Assembly (NCBI RefSeq): GCF_035046505.1
Contig: NC_089827.1
Coordinates: forward strand, 58,556,356-58,620,355
Length of the DNA stretch: 64,000 nucleotides
Reading direction: 5' to 3'
Source of the DNA: Tiliqua scincoides
Taxonomy: Eukaryota; Chordata; Lepidosauria; Squamata; Scincidae
Shown here: piece after piece, positions 1-12,416 of the stretch
Position numbering within the stretch: position 1 is the stretch's first letter
How the letters are laid out: each line of letters starts with the position of its first letter
Notes under the pieces: model-generated
The model's input: the letters and a program-made list of their open reading frames with translations, nothing else
Told to the model about the DNA's origin: nothing
Database searches by the model: none
Translations under genes and position numbers: made by a program

Positions 1-2729
1 AACCTGGAACTAGATAGGGATGTTATTGTAATGTTTTATGCATCATTGCACCTTGAAGACTGAAAACTTTCAGCTGTTTAATCAGCAGATTAAACACTAA
101 GCTTTAACTACAGATTAAAATTTGACTCCTGGTTTGAGACTGAAGGGCATATTACCTTACTGCAAGTGCACAGATGTGTTTGCGCTCTCCTCCATTTGTG
201 CTGGAGATAAAATTTGAAGGCACGTTTTCTTTTGAGCTTGTCAGCCAAAATAGCATATTTTGCATTTCAGTGCAATGCTACTTTTTTTCCTTTTAGCGGT
301 TTTTCCTAACCTTTGTAACCTACATTTTCCATTGCAGTGCTGATGGAAAAATATTAACATATTCCTTGCTTTCATTGCTGCTAAATGATCTCCTACTACT
401 TCAAAGAAACTATTCCTTTCAAGAATTCCTTGCAAAGGTACCCGCACTGAAGGTATTGGTAATATGCAAATATGCATCTTGAATAAGTCAGTTAACAGCT
501 ACTCCACTGAAAACTATAAATGAGTTTGTATCCCCATCCCTTTTTAAAATATATTTGGAGTAAAATGATACAACCACTCTCGGCAGCTTTGGGAATAGCT
601 CAAAATGGTAAGACATCTCAGAAGTTTATTGCAAGGCAGTCTAGTCTTGTTTAAGTCAAATTTTCCTTCTGATCCCAGAAGTCTGCTGATCAATTAGCTG
701 CCCCCATCAGGCCTGAAAGCAAAACTAATCAAAGACTGGTTGCCATAAATGTCATGCAGTACCAGAGAACTGTTTAGCACAGTCTGGACTAAGTGCTGCT
801 GAACTTAACTCTCCTCTTCCTCTTTAGCTGCAGTGTGCCAGCTCCAGCTATGTGTGTAGCTTCTGCTTCACCTGCTTCTTGAATTCTATTACCTAAATAA
901 TTGAGAGCCTTCAGCAGTCATCCCTTCCAAGCTAGCTTTCCTGGACTTGTTATGCTGCCTTCGCAGCAACAGCCCAAGTACTGCAGCATCAACCTCTTTG
1001 TAATCCTCTGTAAAGGGGAGGAGAGCCTCCCCCCTCCCTCCATGGCTGACTCATGCCATAAATCACTGCTGCTCCTAGAGGGAATAGTTACAAGCAAGAA
1101 GGCTTAGCATTCTCTATTGAAGCTGTTGCCTTCATTCAGGTGGGATCCCTCCCTCCCTCCCAGTGACTCAGGCTATCTATACATTTCCTTCCTAGTGGTG
1201 GAGTCCTCTATGATGAATGGCTAAATGCTAACCAACACACCCTGGCTTGGGAGAAACTACCCAGGAGTTTCTGGAGACCGGTTAGAGCTTGTTGACATGC
1301 CTGCCAAGCACTGTGTTGTCTGATCAACTTTGTATGTTATTTGGGCTGAGGTGTTTGAACTTTACTTTTACCACTCTACTGGGTGCTTCTGATGGCAGGC
1401 TTGCCATTTCTGCTTCAAAAGGGAAGCACATGGTGTTTGATCTTTTGCAGCAAGAGGAACAGCTGGGTAAATTTTTTCCAAAACAGTAAATTTCTAACAA
1501 TGGTAAAAACTGCGAGTAATGGGGAAATGCTTTTTGGCCTCTATATACAGTACTCAAGGGGATCTGACATCACTCTTGTTCACTCTTGGATACCAAGAAT
1601 AGAATACTAGCCTCTATTATGCACATCCGCACATGAAGTCCTAACCTTGTGTTGGATCTATAGAACACTTACTGGCTCTGCAAACCAGAACACCCGGCAT
1701 GAGAGATCATGACTGCTTTCCAAACCCAACTGAGGCAATAAAAGCATCTTGCAGATGCCAGGCAATTTCTGGATACTGTCTGTTTCATATCAGCAGGTGG
1801 AAGAGACTTGGCAGGTGGCACATGCCTATCCATGCAACATGCTTTTAAAGATTAAATTACAGATACTGTATCTTCAAACTACACGTCTAAAGTGTTGTCT
1901 TGCGTTTATGTAACCAGGACATATGGTAAAGGAGACTTTTATCATCATCTTGCGTTTAGGACACCCCCCTCAATATTGTTTTGTTCCAGCCAAGTTAACT
2001 TGGACTGTTCCAAGCATTTGTTATGCTGCCATGTTGTTATTAAAAAAAACCCTCGAAGAGTGGAGTACTTTAAAAACTACCCCTAAGTCCTTTGTTTCTA
2101 TACCAACAGTTGGTTAGTGTAAATGGAAGAAACACTATTTCTGTTAAGGGCACTTCTCAGAACTTCTGGCACCCCTTCTAAGTTTGGTCATGGCCTAATA
2201 TGGGCCATGCTGTTGCTATGCTTTAATACACAAATATAATGTGATGTGCCAATGAATTCAGTGGAACTTACTTCCACATACACAAGTATAGGACTGTCCC
2301 CTTAGAAGTGTACTTGACAAGCGCAGGCAACATGTCAGGGTACCCAAATGGCAAGAACCATTTTCTTGCTTATTTATATTCAGAAGCCCTCATTTATATT
2401 CAGTAGCCCTTAACCTGCCAACAACTCTTACTGGGAACAGGTGCAATCTTGCGACATTCTGGTTGACTGTCCAGATGTGCTTCAGATACTACCAGTTGCC
2501 TCTGCTCTGCATGTGTTAACAGGGACCAGCATGGCAGTACTAGTCACACAGCTAATGCCTCACGTTCGCCAAGTCAAACAACTGGCTTTCTCCATGACAC
2601 TCTCCAGACCCTAAATTGTATCTTCCTTTGTGGACGGTGCTGTAGCACATGTTCTAGAAGAATTTCCCTCTTTTCTCCCACCCCAAAGTCCACTCCTTAC
2701 ACTTTATCTTTCACAAACAACAGACAAGA
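1..2729. other. Repeat-poor region between TOB2 and its left neighbour; possible TEF 3' UTR
   Basis: No coding exon is recognisable here. The stretch stands out because, unlike most of the window, it lacks CR1, hAT and clear hairpin-repeat copies (one doubtful old hairpin-like piece lies near 2245-2300). In human the gene to the left of TOB2 is TEF, transcribed towards it. A canonical AATAAA lies on the plus strand at 1737-1742. These facts fit the 3' UTR of TEF ending near 1.76 kb and converging on TOB2, but no TEF protein sequence is visible, so this is inference from synteny. Confidence 0.3.
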
Positions 2730-5700
2730 GGCTATTATATATCATGCTTTTAATACAAACTTAAAAAAATCTGGAACAATAGAAACTGTACAGATTTGAT
2801 CAACCTGGGTTGTTTGACGAAATCTCTAGACACATTGATGTCCTGTTCCAAAATATTGCACAACATTCTGAATACAAAACTCTGATTGTATTCCTCCTTC
2901 GCTAGAGAAAAAGAAAGAAACCCCCCTCTGGATCCCAACTCAGTGGCTCCCCCACCTGTAAAAAAACCAAAGAAGAAAAACAGCATGGACCTCTGCATTA
3001 AAAAACATACATAATTCTGTCCTCTTTGCATTCATCCATCCTCTTCCATCATGTTGCTGACTCACTGTTCAAAAAGGGTCAGGAAGGGGGAGGGGGAAAG
3101 GAGCTTTCAACTGCTGCTTTTTTAAAATTTTCCTGAAAAAATATTTTTCTCTCTCCCCTAAGAAAAAATCTCAAAGAAAAATTTCAATTTTTTTTTACGT
3201 TAGAAATATACATATATTATATATACCTCTTACATTTTACAAATGTAGCAAATTATTCAATATAAACGAACAAAAAAATTAACACAAACCCATAAAAATA
3301 AAAGTTAAAAAAAATCTCTTTTTCTTCCTAAGAAACCAGGTAAATTAGTGCAGGTTCTAAAAATAAAATTGAAGCTGAATGTCTAACTCTTGAGACAAGA
3401 CCACCAAAAAAGAGGCCATGAGTTTCATTGTCGCCAGCACTGGAAATGCTTCTGAAGCACAGTGTGTGTTCCTTTAGGAGACAGAGGTTGGTCCCTCCCC
3501 TTTTCCTCCTTGTGTATGCAGGCTTCGTTTCAAAGAGCAGTTAGCAGGATAAAGCGGGTGTCAAACATCATCACACACGTTGCAGGTGCTAGTGAGGGTC
3601 CCTCTCTCCCTTCAATATACTAAGCCTTAGAAGGACACATCCTGCCTAGGCAGTGGCTCATAGCAGTTTTCTGCTGCAGGAAATTATCAAAGCAGATTAT
3701 GCTGGGTGGATAGGAAGCCAGCAGCTCTCCTAGCAAGGGAGATATGGTTCAAGTCCAGTGTAATAGCTTGGCAGTCTACAGTACACTCCAGAGGGGGAAG
3801 TGGGTGGCAGTGGTAATGTTGGGGGGAAAACGGACAACAAGTGTCTTTGCGGAACAGGTTCCAAGAGTCTCTTTCAGGTTTTGAACTTCTAGCCCCTCGA
3901 AACTTCACCCATCACATTACTGTCCGACAGTGCCTTCCTTCCTCATCCACCCAGTGGGTCACAAAAAAAAGGTAGAGTGCTGAGATCATCATTTTTAGTG
4001 TCTTTCTCAGCCCAGCAGAACAGTGGTACATGGAAACCATGTCTCTCGGGCAGGGGCACCCTGAAAGCATCTTCTGCACAAGCCTCATCAATTTCACAAC
4101 TCCTGTTCACAGCAATATGGCTTGTGCAGGAGACATGCTCCATGAATCAGGCCCATGATCTCTAGTGCATCAAGGATCAAGATTCTTCATGGGCGGGGCA
4201 GGGGAGAGGGATGCATATGGCAGTTAAGGCTCATATTCAGACCTGCAGGATATTGTCAGTTTAGGAGTGAAGGCAGAACTTCAAAATCTCCTCTCAAGTC
4301 ACTGGAGATCTCTAGAAAAACATATTGTAGCTTATTCAGAATAACTTGGTCAGAGATGCTGCAGAAACAAGACTACGCACTCCAAGCCATATTATGGAGA
4401 AGAGCAAAATAAGAGTGGGAAGTATTTTGAAGTGTGGAGTACGCACTCCATAGCCCCCTTCCTCCCACTCCCTAGGAGATCTCTCACCCCATATCACCCT
4501 AGCTAGGTAAACACTGGATCACAGGTCATCATCTCAAAAGGCATAGCTGGGGAAAGGTTTGCTGCCAAAGGCAGATTTTCTCATCTCCTCTGCAAAAAAA
4601 ATCATTTGTGAAGGCCACTACTATCCCTGTCTTCCAGGCTGTCCTCTCCTGCCAGAAATGGGAGATGCAGGGGTTCCGGTTACTAGGTTACTAGCAATAA
4701 TAAGGAAGGAGAGGCTCTACATTCATATCAAAGAACACTTTCACATCACACCTTAAGTCACTTGGAAATTTTACAGCGAGCCCACTCCACCACCCATGCA
4801 GCTTTGAGATGAAACAAGTCCACGTTGGACCCGATATGTGGGGTGCTCTTCTGTTCAGGAATGCCTGCTTCCTTTCACATGAAAAATTGCAGTGTTTTTG
4901 GTCAGAAGTCTTTAAAAGACATGAAATTCAAAGTGCAAGCCCTCAAAGTGCAAGCCCTTTTCTGTACGTCCAGAAAACAGTTTGCACTGCAACTCTCTCT
5001 TCCCTGACAAAAAGTAGTGCTATAACATTAAAGAGCAGAAAAACCATCTTCCTCATGAGAACCAGTAACGAAATGCTCTGCTAGCAATAGAACTCAGAAC
5101 TCCAAACACCAAGGCAACTGGTCCTGAGGAACATCAATGGGGCTGCTCAGGTGCAAGACACTGGATGGATGGCCAGCATTCACTCCTGCCCTTGAAAGGG
5201 AAGTGCAATATACACAGATTGATTTTTCTCACAAGTCAGAGCCCCACTTAAACATCATGGCAACGGACAATAGGTCTCAGCTGCCTGAAAAGTTATTGTC
5301 ACATAGGACTTGTATGGGGGGCTGGGGACAGGAGAAGAGGAGGGGCTTGTAATGGGAAACACTATGCAGAACTGTCCCAGATGCTTAAATGCTATCATCA
5401 GCACTCCCCTGCAACTAGAAACACTTTCAGGAAAAACAAAAGTAGCATTTTCACTGCAAGACCCTGCCATCACCAGTTAGTACAGGCAAAAAAGAAAAAA
5501 AACATTGAGAACTTTGTTCTGCTTCAATTTTGTAAGAGGAATATGAAATCCAAGAGCTACAGAAATTGGTGGGTTCACCCCACCACCATCTGCACCATCA
5601 CATAAAGAGAAGCAAGACCCAAGCTTCTCCAGGGAGCTGCTGAGACCTCACATATCCTGAAGCTATCTAAATCATCTCCCCACCACTTTCCAGTCACTCC

Positions 5701-6085
5701 AGAAAGGGGAGTGGGAAGAGGGGAAACAACACATCTGGGCCCAAGGGACAGTACTGACAGTACTCTGAACAAGGCCATCCTTACACCAAGTATATTTGAG
5801 AACCAGTTCCGAGGAGCAGCATGGGAGATAGTAAGTGACTCTGGTTCCCACCACTGCTGGGCTGAGAATAATCACCTCCCACATTAGGTGTAGAAGTATG
5901 GGAAGGAAAGAGCACGAGAAACCAGTTTCTTTAAAAAAAATCAGTGCTTCAGCAGCGCTCCCTGGCATGACACAACAAATCAAGGGTTGTCTCTTTCCAA
6001 GAAGTTATATTTATAAGATTTCAAATATTTCTAATTTTTTTTCTCTTTTTTGGAAGTTATTTTCCCCAGAATACTCTCATGGCGG
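2730..6085 (-). other. TOB2: TOB2 3' untranslated region
   Basis: This segment directly follows the TOB2 stop codon on the minus strand. It is almost free of transposable elements and becomes very AT-rich towards its distal end (3120-3380), as expected for a long regulatory 3' UTR; human TOB2 also has a 3' UTR of a few kilobases. A variant poly(A) signal ATTAAA (minus strand) lies at about 2748-2753, so the transcript end is placed near 2730. The exact cleavage point is inferred. Short open frames in this stretch have no family resemblance and are taken as chance. Confidence 0.6.
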
Positions 6086-7111
6086 TCAGTTGGCCAAAAC
6101 CACTGGCTGAAACGACTGGCTGGGATACTGCATGGCATTCAGATTATAGCTGAGTCCTTCCACGAAGGGTGTCTTCTCCAGAAAGAGGCTGTTGGTGCTG
6201 CCACCAAAGACCTGAGCCATGTCAAAAGTGCTGCCACCACCACTGGCACTGAACTGGGATGCAGGTGGGATGCCACCAGCCTGGCTCTCAGTGGTTATGC
6301 CATCAAAGAAGAGGCTGCTGGCTCCTGGCGATCCACCGTTGTAAACAAACTCCTTGGCATTGGGAGACAGCTGGGACTGAGAAGCTGGACTGCCCCCAAT
6401 GAAGTTCAGAGAATGCATAGACAGGGAGAGGCCCTTGTGCTTCAGCAAGCCATTGGTGGGGGACCGGGCCAGGCGCTGCTGCTGCTGCGGAGGAACTCCT
6501 GAGCCATTGGTGCCTGCTCCAGCTCCTCCACCTTTCTTCATCTTAGTTGAGCCAAATTTCGTAGCGGCAAAAGTGGCAGTGGTGAAGGTAATGGGCTGGG
6601 CAGAGCGGTGGATGAAAGTAGGGCTGGGTGACTGGCCAAAGGATGGGGATGGAGAGTTGGACAAAGAGTTGTCCTGGCTTCCAATGGGGACAAACACCTG
6701 GGCATCAGGGTTGAAGCTGCTTTTGATCTCCTTGTCTAGCTCAGCTGCACTGCAGCCTTCGCTGTCATCTAGATAAAGGACCTTGACTGACCCTTTCTCT
6801 CCAATCTGGTAGGAAACCTCAAAAGGGTCAATCCAGACACTCAGTTCTTCAGGAACATTGGCTCGCACATCCTCCACAGCCAGCCCACTCCGTTTGGCTG
6901 CCAGCTCCACTACAGGGTCCACAGTTTCCCCAATGTGAACACAGCGGTAGCCAGAACCCTTCAGAGGCTTCTCTGGATACCAGTGGCCTTCATATTTCTT
7001 CTTCAGCAACCGCTCCAATTCTTCACCAAACAGGTCGGCCCGCCTCCGTGGAAGCTTGTTGTACAGGTATGAGATGATGAAGTTCAGAGCAACTTTGATC
7101 TCCAGATGCAT
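6086..7111 (-). CDS. TOB2: TOB2, transducer of ERBB2 protein 2 (BTG/Tob anti-proliferative adaptor)
   Basis: Complete 341-residue protein encoded by one exon, close to the 344 residues of human TOB2. Tob proteins bind the CAF1/CCR4-NOT deadenylase and poly(A)-binding protein, promoting mRNA deadenylation and restraining cell proliferation; they act in cytoplasm and nucleus. Residues 1-115 form the BTG/Tob domain, with box A around [18 protein letters not shown] (40-57) and box B around [17 protein letters not shown] (89-105). Two PAM2 motifs for PABP binding are visible, [10 protein letters not shown] (133-142) and [10 protein letters not shown] (248-257). The middle is low in complexity ([12 protein letters not shown], glycine runs, PPQQQQQR). 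The C-terminus [17 protein letters not shown] matches TOB2 rather than TOB1. The start is the ATG opening the conserved [12 protein letters not shown], where human has MQLEI. A polypyrimidine-poor acceptor is likely a few bases upstream, since Tob genes have a non-coding first exon. Confidence 0.98.
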   Translation of the reverse strand: MHLEIKVALNFIISYLYNKLPRRRADLFGEELERLLKKKYEGHWYPEKPLKGSGYRCVHIGETVDPVVELAAKRSGLAVEDVRANVPEELSVWIDPFEVSYQIGEKGSVKVLYLDDSEGCSAAELDKEIKSSFNPDAQVFVPIGSQDNSLSNSPSPSFGQSPSPTFIHRSAQPITFTTATFAATKFGSTKMKKGGGAGAGTNGSGVPPQQQQRLARSPTNGLLKHKGLSLSMHSLNFIGGSPASQSQLSPNAKEFVYNGGSPGASSLFFDGITTESQAGGIPPASQFSASGGGSTFDMAQVFGGSTNSLFLEKTPFVEGLSYNLNAMQYPSQSFQPVVLAN

Positions 7112-7420
7112 ACTCCCTTCACAGCAAGCAAGTTAGGGCAGTATATTAAAACAGATAAAGGACACAAACATAGACGAATGTTGGCTCTGAACAATCCTAG
7201 GGTAGGGTAGGGGAAGGAGAAAGAGAAGGAAAGACAAAGTGTCAGGTGGAATGTAATATTGCCGCAGCACAACAGCTACATTTTTTAAATGTTTCAGACG
7301 TTAGCCAGAGCATGTTAGACAAATACCATTTGCCACATAAAGCAAAGAACTGTTAAGGAATGCCAACAGATTGGCAGATGGGCCTATGAGTTGGTATCTT
7401 GTCAGATACCAATGAATTCC

Positions 7421-7447
7421 ATGCAACATTGGGCAGAAATGGCTTAA
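7421..7447. repeat. Half copy of TTAA-flanked piggyBac-type MITE
   Basis: The sequence ATGCAACATTGGGCAGAAAT followed by GGCTTAA matches the right half of the 81-bp MITE seen whole at 11539, 51886 and 55583. The left half is not present, so this is a degraded or truncated copy. Confidence 0.5.
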
Positions 7448-8328
7448 GGCAAGTTACAAGCCCTTTTTTGTTTTGGAAAATGAAAGCATCAGTTTCCAGT
7501 AGTGTTCGAAACCAGAAAGTCAGGGGAGGTTTCCTTAATGCAGTTAGAAACACGAGGACTCTCTGAACTACCAGCTTGCCTTTAAGACTCAGCTGGAAAG
7601 AACACTAGATGCACTACCCAACCTACCAGAAATTGATTCGTGAAAATTCACTGTCACAACTGGTAGAGTGTTACAGATGGTACAGGTAAGGGAGGGGCAA
7701 TTGTGGAAGAATAAACCTTGCTGATAAAAATTCAGAATATACTGAATTCTTCCTGTCCCTCAACAAGGAAATATACTTGTAACATGGCACACCAACACCT
7801 TTTTGGCTGTTTTGTGCTTTATGAACAAAACATTCTGGCATGCCTGATCCTTAAAGATTGTGAACCATTAGCTCAAGATGACTTTTCTCATCAACATCAT
7901 AGAAACCATTTAAGTTATGCATCATGGCATCAGACTACAAGACACCTAGCAACAGGGTAGTGTTATCCACACCCATGCAAACAATAGACATAATGCTCAG
8001 TGCATATAGGTTTGTCATAACCCACTTATTATTTGAATGTCAAAGATGAATGGTGTTATCACAGTGGGGTGAGTCACTGCTTGCAACATTTACAACATAT
8101 TCACAAAACTAGTTTCTCTTGGTTTTGAAACCTACTGATGTGTTCTAGTAGCTTAAAGTGAGACTTGGCATGTAGTTTTAGCCCAACAAATCAATAGGCT
8201 TTGCAACCGAGAGCAACTAACTCTGTGAAGAGCTCTTAAATGCTGTAAATGAGGACTCACCTCACTGTGGCAATGTCATCCATCCACCCTCAATGCTAAT
8301 TGATCTGACTTTGAGTCAGAGAGGATGT

Positions 8329-8442
8329 CCAGCTATCAATTCTTTAGAGGGGGCCGCTTTACAAATCTAGTACAAATGCTTTATAAATGTCTAGTAATGA
8401 AAAATTTGTAAAGTGGCCCTCTCTAAGGAATCGAAAGCTGGG
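8329..8442. repeat. Old MITE with ~40-bp terminal inverted repeats
   Basis: The left end CCAGCTATCAATTCTTTAGA and the right end, read on the other strand as CCCAGCTTTCGATTCCTTAG, are imperfect inverted copies that stay paired for about 40 bp, through AGGGGGCCGCTTTACAAAT. A ~35-bp loop separates them. There is no coding capacity, and I do not recognise the superfamily or a convincing target duplication. Confidence 0.6.
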
Positions 8443-11400
8443 TCATATCACCTCTATCAACTAACATCCATTCATTAAGACCCAGGCACCACCAATGCTC
8501 CTGGAAGCAAATCTGAGGCATTTCCAACCATTCTTTGCTATTGACATTGACTTTTTGCAGGTGACTTCTAACTAGCATCTGCAACCCACACTACTGAAGC
8601 TTACATAAGCTACAAGTGCCCCAGAGGAGCAAAAAGAAGTTGAAACCGATTTACAGAGAAGGATGTATGTAACTCTTCTCCATTCTGCAGATGTAGCATA
8701 TTCAGCTGTTTGAGTTACCAATTAATAGAATAGGATCAACTGTTGGCTTCCTTAGAATGTTTTCAAACACACGTAGAGGTGTTTGCTAAGCAGGATTAAG
8801 AAACCTACATCAGAAGAAGCTGTTTGACATAAACCCCAGATTTCTGGATTGCTTCTTGGAGTTAAGCAAGAAGTTAGACTTTTACCAAAAGAAATGGGAA
8901 CTACAGCACTAATTGCAGTATAAGATGTAAGAAAGGACCAGGTCAGTTTCAGCCTTAAATCTAATTCCTAAACATCGGTGCCATCTTATTTGTCTATAAC
9001 ATTTGAGACTGCACTGGTATATCCATTCTTGGAATCTGAGTAAGCTGTGGGCAAGAAGTAAACAGTACATAATGACATGTGCAATTACAAAATAATCTGG
9101 ATCTTTATCTTTAAAATACACACGGGGACACTGCAAATTCCATAGCTACTGTGTGATCAATTCTTTGGAGTAACAAGAATTCTCTAAGTAACTCTCTTTG
9201 AATTGAGTATATTACAGAGATGGCCAGAGAGATTGCTGACAGCACAACTTTGGATCTTAGAACCTGTATTTCAGAAGTTACTAGACCATGACAAGTAATA
9301 TCACAATTATTTGAATTTGCCTGCTGAAAATAAAAATTGCCAAAAGGAGAAATCTGAGCAAGGCAAATTTCTGAACGGTCAACCAGAAACAACCCATTGT
9401 CAGGCTAACATGTAGAGCCCCTTGAGTCTTCCAATGGATTTTTGACTAAACCATTCCTTATAGCCTATACCCAACTGGGAAAAGAAGCTTAGCTCAAGAG
9501 GGAAGATTCACCCATATATACCACCCCAAGGATGCAACCTGGCTTACTGTTGCAACTATTCTTAATGCAGCAGAATTATAATCTGTTGTGCTGAGAACCT
9601 TGAGAGGGTAACAAATGAAGGTGGTAAGAGATATTTTATTTCTAGGCCGTGACTCCTCTATGAATGCACTATTTTAGAAATCAGATGCCATAATTTAGGA
9701 ATGGAGTATAAAGTTAATGCCTCCCTACAGGGAGGCAAAATACAATAGACATGTAAGTTTGTTTCCTGAAAAACAATTATTTTGCTTTTGTATCCATCAG
9801 TTTTCTCAGACAGGATACTGATAAAACTGCAGCTCACTTCTGAGTAATTTATTCATGGAATTTAGCTCCATCAAGTTCATCTGGACTCATTTCTAAGCAA
9901 GTGCACATATAACCTTTCAAAACCATCATCAAGATTCAGAATGCTCTTTCAGTTAAGGAAAGTAATACTAACAGCCTCCAAGATCCCCAGCAGGTTAAGA
10001 AAAGACCTAAACTGAGGTTGGATAAATGAGTCAACTAGCTCACTGTTAAGATTTTGTTTTAAAACACAGTTCTACCATTCTAATTTTAAAAGTATTCCCT
10101 ATGGCATCAATAGAAAAAAAAATAAACCAAATACCGGATTACCATGTGTAATTTAGCAAAAACTTGGATTTTATTTAGAGAAACTTCCACACACGAAAAA
10201 GAAATCTATGTGCAACTAAGGACCACTGCTTAACTTCTCAGCAAAATAAACTTTATGTCCAGTAGGATCCCTTAATCCCTAAACTGTTATCATGGCAAAC
10301 CTACACAGGGGACAACTGCATATTGCAGTTGAGTCCCTGGTTTTCTCTGCATCTTCATTTTAAAAAGTCCATATTCCAATTCCTCAGAACAGCTTTACTA
10401 TGATCCTCAAAATGTTAAAGCTAAGAGTTGCTTTGCCTGTGACAAAACACAGGGAAACAATGAGTCCATCACTTTAGCCTATGATTCGGCATAAGAACAA
10501 TCCCTGGCATCACGAGAACATAGTAAGAACACAAATATAGCAGTGTCAGGCGAGGTCTTTTATATGCCAAGACTATGACTGGACTGCTGTAGAATGAGTG
10601 CAGTAAATACTTTAAATACCCGTCAAACATGGGAATTAGAGGTATAATTAAATAATGACATAGACGAGTTTCTAAACAGAGTGCTTTTTTAATGCTTATA
10701 AAGAACAAAAAGACAGTGGGTACTTCCAGAAAAAACAACAACATGCTGGCCAGTGTAAAGTCATATACTGCCTCTAATTATTTTATACTAATAGAAGTCT
10801 GAATCTCAGAATAGCATCCTAAGACATGCTCACAGACCACACCCAAGCAAACAACAGCCTTTTGCTCAGCCAGTCCCCTCTCAACAATTCCTAATTTCAG
10901 GGGGGTAATCTGCATATCTGCTTTAAATATAAGACATAAAATAGAGAGACAGCAGAGCCCTTGTGGGAGGGCAGGGGCCAGCCCAAGGGAGGCACATTCT
11001 CCAAGCACAATTGCACAATCCATTCCCTCTTGCCATGCCAAAAGCACTTGCCTATGTGGGCGTTATTTACACAAGGAGCCTCCCTCCTGGGCCTTTTCAG
11101 GCAGCATTGACATTGCCTCCTCTGAAGGGACCTGCTCTCCTGATCGCCTCTATTCTTTCTTATATGCTCCATCTCTGCAGACAAGATTTCTCTAGTGATC
11201 CTACCTAAGAAAATCTTTACGGATTGCTTGAGCTGCTCCCTGTGTCCTTCTTTCTAGTCCAGCGTCCTGGGACTTGCACCTTCCTTCCAGTCCAGTGTCC
11301 CAGGACTCGCAGCTCAGACTGAGCCCAGTTCCTCTTACAACATGCAGTGACCTACTTCGCCTTTTAACTACCCTTCTCCATATGCTTTGCGCCAAAGCTG

Positions 11401-11538
11401 GCCCAGGGAACCAGCGCCTGCTCAGTGGAGCAGCCACAAAATTTTCCAAGGCGCATGCGCTCTCTGTGCTCTATTGCTCTATAGCTCAACTCTAGGGGCA
11501 AACACCCCCCCCCCAAAATACTATTTTGCATCATAGAT

Positions 11539-11621
11539 TTAACCCATTTTTTCCCAGTCCATAGGTGTACACATTTGGTCCCTGTTGGGCATATATGCGA
11601 TGCTGGGCAGAAATGGCTTAA
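11539..11621. mobile_element. piggyBac-type MITE, complete (TTAA...TTAA)
   Basis: A ~75-bp element sits between two TTAA tetramers (11539-11542 and 11618-11621). The left terminus reads CCCATTTTTTCCCAG and the right terminus CTGGGCAGAAATGGC, which are imperfect inverted repeats. Duplication of TTAA together with CCC-type termini is characteristic of the piggyBac superfamily. It is near-identical along its length to the copies at 51886-51966 and 55583-55663. Confidence 0.75.
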
Positions 11622-11885
11622 ATCTAAAGTATCCCAGTTCTCCCTCTCCCCTGTTTCTCTTCTGCATGGAGGGCCCCCCCCCCGCTGGAGCAGGGAGAAA
11701 ATAAGCAGAGGACGAAAAATGTCAAATCATGGGTTGCAATTGAGGTTTGCATCTGCTCCTACTTTACTCCTCAGAGGTAGACCCCCACCCACTCCTCTGG
11801 CCCCACTCCTCTGCTGTGAGGTCTATGGAGGGAACAAGGGGGGTGGGCCAAGACCACTTGAGCAGCCCCAAGACCTGCCCATGTT

Positions 11886-12182
11886 GTTGCAGTGGGGCTT
11901 CTCCTTGGCCACGACTCCACTCGCAAGCGCAGGCTGCATGGGGGGGGGTCAAGGCCACTGCCGCCCCCCAGACCTGCACTGCTAGGGAGGGGTCCAGGGA
12001 AGGGGATGGGGCTGGCTGTCAAGGGAGCGTGTCTCCGGACCCCCCTGAAAGCGGCTGCCTGGCCTCTGGGGTCCCAGACTCGCTCCCTTGACAGCCAGCC
12101 CCATCCCCTTCCTAGGAGTGCAGGTGTGGGAGGGGCCTTGGACCCCCTGCGAGTGGTGGCTGAGGGGGAGCCCCACTGCAAC
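11886..12182. repeat. GC-rich imperfect palindrome (~300 bp)
   Basis: The left arm (11886-12029) begins TTGCAGTGGGGCT and ends GGCTGGCTGTCAAGGGAGCG. The right arm (12081-12182) is its inverted copy, starting CGCTCCCTTGACAGCC and ending GCCCCACTGCAA. Pairing extends further inward through GGACCCC/GGGGTCC, leaving a loop of about 25 bp. The left arm carries extra short blocks. It could be a MITE with long inverted repeats or an inverted duplication. It lies just downstream, in the direction of TOB2 transcription, of the putative first exon. Confidence 0.6.
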
Positions 12183-12416
12183 GCCCAGGCCTGCACTGCC
12201 AGGCGGGGAAGAGGCGACCGAAGGCCCTTGAAGGGAAGCTCTGGCCAGGCCAGGCGGCCTGCGGTGTCCGGTGAAGGTGACTCGCCCAGGCCTCTCCCTT
12301 CAGCCCCGCCTGGAAGGAGCTCTGGGCGCTTACAGGCCCCCCCCGGGCGGCCGGGCTTGCGGCAGGCTGAGCACCCACCCGCGGCGGCCCCTCCCTCGAG
12401 GCCCCGGCCTGCTCAC

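Larger units (their letters stand above)
7112..12416 (-). other. TOB2: Probable TOB2 5' UTR intron
   Basis: This runs from a likely acceptor just upstream of the TOB2 ATG (minus strand, ...TTGCTTGCTGTGAAG) to a candidate donor at 12411-12416. It has no coding potential. Recognised contents are half of a TTAA-type MITE (about 7421-7447), an old inverted-repeat MITE (8329-8442), a complete TTAA MITE (11539-11621) and a GC-rich near-palindrome (11886-12182). The 8.45-11.5 kb part contains nothing I can name, apart from a possible degenerate hairpin repeat near 9830-9910. Confidence 0.45.

Noticed and set aside
3746-3756. GGTTCAAGTCC, resembling a tRNA B box
   Set aside because: No matching A box, cloverleaf or terminator around it. 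It lies in the TOB2 3' UTR and is probably chance.
6050-6776. Plus-strand open frames of 150 and 125 codons
   Set aside because: They are antisense shadows of the TOB2 coding exon.
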